In this document: piece after piece, positions 30,887 to 33,347 of the stretch
Numbering within the stretch: the first letter of the stretch is position 1
Layout: every line of letters starts with the position of its first letter
Source: Pseudomonadales bacterium
Lineage (GTDB): Bacteria; Pseudomonadota; Gammaproteobacteria; Pseudomonadales; Azotimanducaceae
Reading direction: 5' to 3'
NCBI GenBank assembly: GCA_016779325.1
Contig: JADHNU010000028.1
Span: 1 to 33,347 of the forward strand
DNA length: 33,347 nt
The notes under the pieces: model-generated
Database searches by the model: none
Seen by the model: only the letters and a program-made list of their open reading frames with translations
Told to the model about the DNA's origin: nothing
Program-made: the position numbers and the translations under genes

Positions 30887-31393
30887 CTAGCCCAGCACCA
30901 GGCGAGCACGCACCTGCCCCGGGGTGTCCGTTCGATCAATTGATAGGGTGAGCACGCGCAACCCTCGCGTCTCCGTCAGCTCTAAAAGCCACTTGAGGAG
31001 CGCATCATAGGCGGCGTTATCCAGGCTTAGCGCAAGGCGCCCTTCCCCTTCTGGGGAAAACCGATTCAGGGTCAGGCCGTAGGCCTGCGCCGAGGCGGCC
31101 ACCGCTTGGAGTGCGGCCTCCCCCTGCGGCTGGGCTTGCTGGCGCGCCGCCAAGGCCTGAGCCAGCGCCCGCTCGTTTGCCGTGAGCCAGGCGAGGTCGG
31201 CCTGGGCCCGAGCGAGCCTTGCCGCTGCGCGGTCGCGATAGTCCAGCACCGGCGCCAGGCAAAGCTGCCAAAGGAGCAGGCCGCCGAGGGCGACTCCGAG
31301 GAGGCGCAGAAGGCGCTGATCCCGGGGGCTTTGTTGCGCCATCCACTGCTTGGCGGGGGCCAGTATCGGGACGAGCGCGCGAAGGGTCGCCAT
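30887..31393 (-). CDS. gspM: Type II secretion system protein M
   Basis: A 168-residue inner-membrane protein. A cytoplasmic stub of about 25 residues is followed by one membrane helix (LLRLLGVALGGLLLWQLCL) and a long alpha-helical periplasmic region (RAQADLAWLTANERALAQALAARQQA). A small C-terminal alpha/beta domain (GEGRLALSLDNAAYDALLKWLLEL) fits GspM. The protein partners GspL at the T2SS inner-membrane platform. I chose ATG 31393 with GGGGAGG 8 bases upstream; a TTG at 31399 is alternative. It overlaps or abuts the gspL stop (31396-31398). Downstream, no gspN is present and an acyl-CoA dehydrogenase begins 9 bases after the stop. Confidence 0.88.
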   Translation of the reverse strand: MATLRALVPILAPAKQWMAQQSPRDQRLLRLLGVALGGLLLWQLCLAPVLDYRDRAAARLARAQADLAWLTANERALAQALAARQQAQPQGEAALQAVAASAQAYGLTLNRFSPEGEGRLALSLDNAAYDALLKWLLELTETRGLRVLTLSIDRTDTPGQVRARLVLG

Positions 31394-31395
31394 GG

Positions 31396-32604
31396 TCAAA
31401 ACCTCCCCGTCAGCGTCAGTCGGGCGCGAACGCCGGATTGGTCTTGGGCCGCGTTGTCCATGGCAACGGCAACCCGCCCATCGGCCTGGAGGGCTTGCTG
31501 AAGGCCCTGAAGCGTGGCGAGGCTGTCTGTGCTCAGCTCCAGGGAAAGGGTGCCTCGGTCGCTTTGGAAACGCAGTTGGTCAAGCGACTGGTGCGGCCCC
31601 AGGCCCGCGGCGAGGACGTCGAGATAGGGCATCAAGGCGCCGCTTCCCCCGCTGCCGGCGCCGCTGAGCAGAAGGCTCAGCTCTCGCCGGGGATTGGGGC
31701 TTTTTCCGCCCCGCTCTGGCCACAGGGTGGCGAAACGCGAGGCCAGCTGCGCTTCCTGCTCCGCAGCTTGGCCCTGAAGCCAAAGTCCTTCCGCTAGCTG
31801 GCTGCCGAAGGCTACGGCGGCAAGAGCTGCCGCGAGCTGCGCAGGGCGACGCCAAAGCGCTGCGTTCTGGCGGGCCCGGACTCGCGGCGCAAAGGGGCCT
31901 TGGAGTGCGTTAACGGCGAAGGGCCCTGGCGCCTCCCCGAGGGGCAGGTGCGGCCAGAGGGCTGACACCTTAAGCCCCTGGCCATCCAGGGCCGCCTGCC
32001 AGGCGAGGGGCACGGCGTCTCCGTCCCAGACGACGGAGAGGGCCTCGGTTTTCAGAAAGCCCGGCGCGAGTCCTTCCAGGAGCGCTGGGGAGAGCCGAAG
32101 CTGATCGCCGCTGGCTGGGGAAAGGAAGAGGCCGTCCTCTTCGGAGGTGAGCCAGATCACTGAGGTGCTCTCGCCATCGAGCAGGTCCGTGAGGGCATAC
32201 ACCCCATCGGGGGTCAGGCCCCCTTCCGCCAGCGTGGCCAGATCGGCTCTGAGTCCATCCTGCGCCACCGCAAGAAGCCCGAGCTGGCCACCGCGCGCGC
32301 GCTCTGCCGTGGTGATATGCAGCCCATCAAGCGGTTCGCTGAGATATTCCTCAAGCAAAAAGGGCGCGGCACGTCGTTGCTGGCTTAAGCGGCGGCCTGG
32401 CAGGGGGAGAGTCAGGCGCAGGGCCTGTTCGGGCAGCAGCGCCCAGGCAATGGCGTCGGGGACAAAGGCGCCCAGGCGCGCGTGCAGCGCGGGCAAGCCT
32501 TCCCCGGACTCCTCCTGACGGCCTGCGCCCTGCCCGTAGGTTAGGCGCCAGCTTAGGGCCTCGAGGGATCCAAGGAGCACCAGGCGTTCGGGGCCCATAG
32601 GCAT
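31396..32604 (-). CDS. gspL: Type II secretion system protein L
   Basis: A 402-residue T2SS inner-membrane protein of normal length. Residues 1 to about 235 form the cytoplasmic actin-like domain that binds the GspE ATPase (RLTLPLPGRRLSQQRRAAPF and LLEEYLSEPLDGLH). Basic residues and a membrane helix follow (about 247-275, RPAQLAAALAAVAFGSQLAEG). A periplasmic ferredoxin-like domain (about 300-402, ending VRARLTLTGRF) pairs with GspM. ATG 32604 overlaps the gspK stop as TAATG, with GGGAG just upstream, so the genes are translationally coupled. A second in-frame ATG two codons on is possible. The order K-L-M matches the conserved gsp operon. Confidence 0.92.
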   Translation of the reverse strand: MPMGPERLVLLGSLEALSWRLTYGQGAGRQEESGEGLPALHARLGAFVPDAIAWALLPEQALRLTLPLPGRRLSQQRRAAPFLLEEYLSEPLDGLHITTAERARGGQLGLLAVAQDGLRADLATLAEGGLTPDGVYALTDLLDGESTSVIWLTSEEDGLFLSPASGDQLRLSPALLEGLAPGFLKTEALSVVWDGDAVPLAWQAALDGQGLKVSALWPHLPLGEAPGPFAVNALQGPFAPRVRARQNAALWRRPAQLAAALAAVAFGSQLAEGLWLQGQAAEQEAQLASRFATLWPERGGKSPNPRRELSLLLSGAGSGGSGALMPYLDVLAAGLGPHQSLDQLRFQSDRGTLSLELSTDSLATLQGLQQALQADGRVAVAMDNAAQDQSGVRARLTLTGRF

Positions 32605-33347
32605 TATTCTCCCTTATCGCTAGCAGGAGCGGGCCAGGTACTGAAGTCCTGGCCCAGTTCGCGGCTCATGATGCGCAAGGCGCCAGAGCCGGGATCTCGG
32701 TGAATGGTGGAGCGTAACGTAAAGGCGCCGCCCTGCGCCTCTACCAGAATGAAGCTTTCAAAGAACTGGCTTAGGGTGGCCAGTACCCCCTCCTCCGGTG
32801 CAAAGGCCGCTTGGCTACCAATCACCGCACCCACGGAAGTCCAGGGAAGGGCCGGTTGCGCCAGGGGCCAGACTTGTGTGGGTTCGAGCCCCGGGGCCAG
32901 GGTAGCCAGCACCTCCGGCGGGGCGAGATTGACATTCACCTGCTCGAAGGTAGGGGGCAGAGCCGCCACCAGCGGCCTTAGCTTAAGCCACGCCGCCTGG
33001 GAGAGGCTCGCGCCCTCGGGAATTGCGCTTTCCGTGGGAAAAGGCGTGTTAGCCGCGCGCCGGGGTGGGTCTTGGTCCCAATAAAAGCCGTCCTCGGCTC
33101 CGCCGGGCCGCGCTTCTTCGTCGGCGTCGATCCAGTCGGCCAGCTGGAAGGCCAGGTTAGGATCCAGCTCAAGCTGCTTGAGGAGCCGTTGAAAGCGCCC
33201 CAGGGCCGCCGCGGTGGCCAGATTGTTGATGTTCAGAAGCGCATCCAAGGCGCGACTGCGCCGTTCGATACGCACCCCGGCCTCCGCCTCCGTGCGCGGC
33301 TGAAGCCAGGGCGCATCCATGCCGTCCACCGGCTCACCACGGGCGTG
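32604..33347 (-). CDS. gspK: Type II secretion system minor pseudopilin K, partial
   Basis: The frame is open through base 33347, so the N terminus, including the prepilin peptidase site and hydrophobic helix, lies beyond the window; about 247 residues are seen. GEPVDGMDAPWL is followed by the GspK hallmark LLNINNLAT (equivalent to the FNLNNL motif), then LADWIDADEE with acidic metal-binding residues. FEQVNVNLAPPEVLATL and the SAM-like insert region follow, and the C-terminal segment ends in PAPASDKGE. GspK caps the pseudopilus tip with GspI and GspJ. A GTG and an ATG near 33318-33329 are internal, because upstream codons continue without a stop. It overlaps gspL by one base (TAATG). Confidence 0.9.
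   Translation of the reverse strand, partial: HARGEPVDGMDAPWLQPRTEAEAGVRIERRSRALDALLNINNLATAAALGRFQRLLKQLELDPNLAFQLADWIDADEEARPGGAEDGFYWDQDPPRRAANTPFPTESAIPEGASLSQAAWLKLRPLVAALPPTFEQVNVNLAPPEVLATLAPGLEPTQVWPLAQPALPWTSVGAVIGSQAAFAPEEGVLATLSQFFESFILVEAQGGAFTLRSTIHRDPGSGALRIMSRELGQDFSTWPAPASDKGE

Noticed and set aside
1-33347. Mobile elements, prophage, CRISPR and toxin-antitoxin systems
   Set aside because: No transposase, integrase, phage gene, regular spacer-repeat array or terminal inverted repeats were seen; composition looks even apart from 15544-15822.

Overview
The window is a GC-rich (about 60-65% by eye), densely coding bacterial chromosome segment with 30 supported protein genes and no tRNA, rRNA, insertion sequence, prophage or CRISPR array. 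An aerobic hemF, a Zur-family regulator, a gspK-L-M type II secretion block, several acyl-CoA dehydrogenases and a spinster-type MFS carrier together suggest a heterotrophic, probably marine, gammaproteobacterium (Cellvibrionales/Halieaceae-like). That placement is an inference from gene content only. No gene-free stretch exceeds 300 bases; the longest is 15544-15822.

Left part (1-6.3 kb): a truncated aminoglycoside-phosphotransferase/ATPase-like gene on the minus strand diverges from a DUF3299 - Zur - fumarylacetoacetate-hydrolase-like operon. This converges on a minus operon of an acyl-CoA dehydrogenase and a luciferase-like flavin oxidoreductase, which diverges from an MFS transporter. A strong bidirectional terminator (6026-6065) closes that block and a small two-helix membrane protein follows.

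Middle (6.3-15.6 kb): a minus operon of a serine hydrolase and a methylsuccinyl-CoA-dehydrogenase-like enzyme diverges from a sensor kinase/response regulator pair. Next is a minus operon of an HMG-CoA-synthase-like protein fused to a DUF35 zinc-ribbon/OB domain plus an SCP2-type thiolase, and then hemF, with an Anr/FNR-like box upstream.

15544-15822 is unlike the rest: AT-rich and noncoding, with two perfect and three near-match DnaA boxes, an AT-rich core with an E. coli 13-mer-like stretch, and a 10-bp inverted repeat. It looks like a replication origin or another DnaA-binding locus, and is the most interesting site here.

Right part (15.8-33.3 kb): a secreted membrane dipeptidase diverges from an NhaC antiporter across a region with two similar inverted repeats. 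NhaC is followed by an SMP-30 lactonase/alpha-beta hydrolase pair and a lone ExbD. After a strong terminator come a CNT nucleoside transporter (minus), a CPT-like kinase and a POT peptide transporter (plus), a methyltransferase, a PEBP protein and a TIGR01777 epimerase (minus), and a sirtuin translationally coupled to a penicillin-acylase-family hydrolase (plus). The window ends in a minus gspK-gspL-gspM operon that runs directly into an acyl-CoA dehydrogenase.

Taken together the content points to peptide and nucleoside scavenging, acyl-CoA catabolism and protein secretion. Many genes are packed by ATGA overlaps or shared stop codons.
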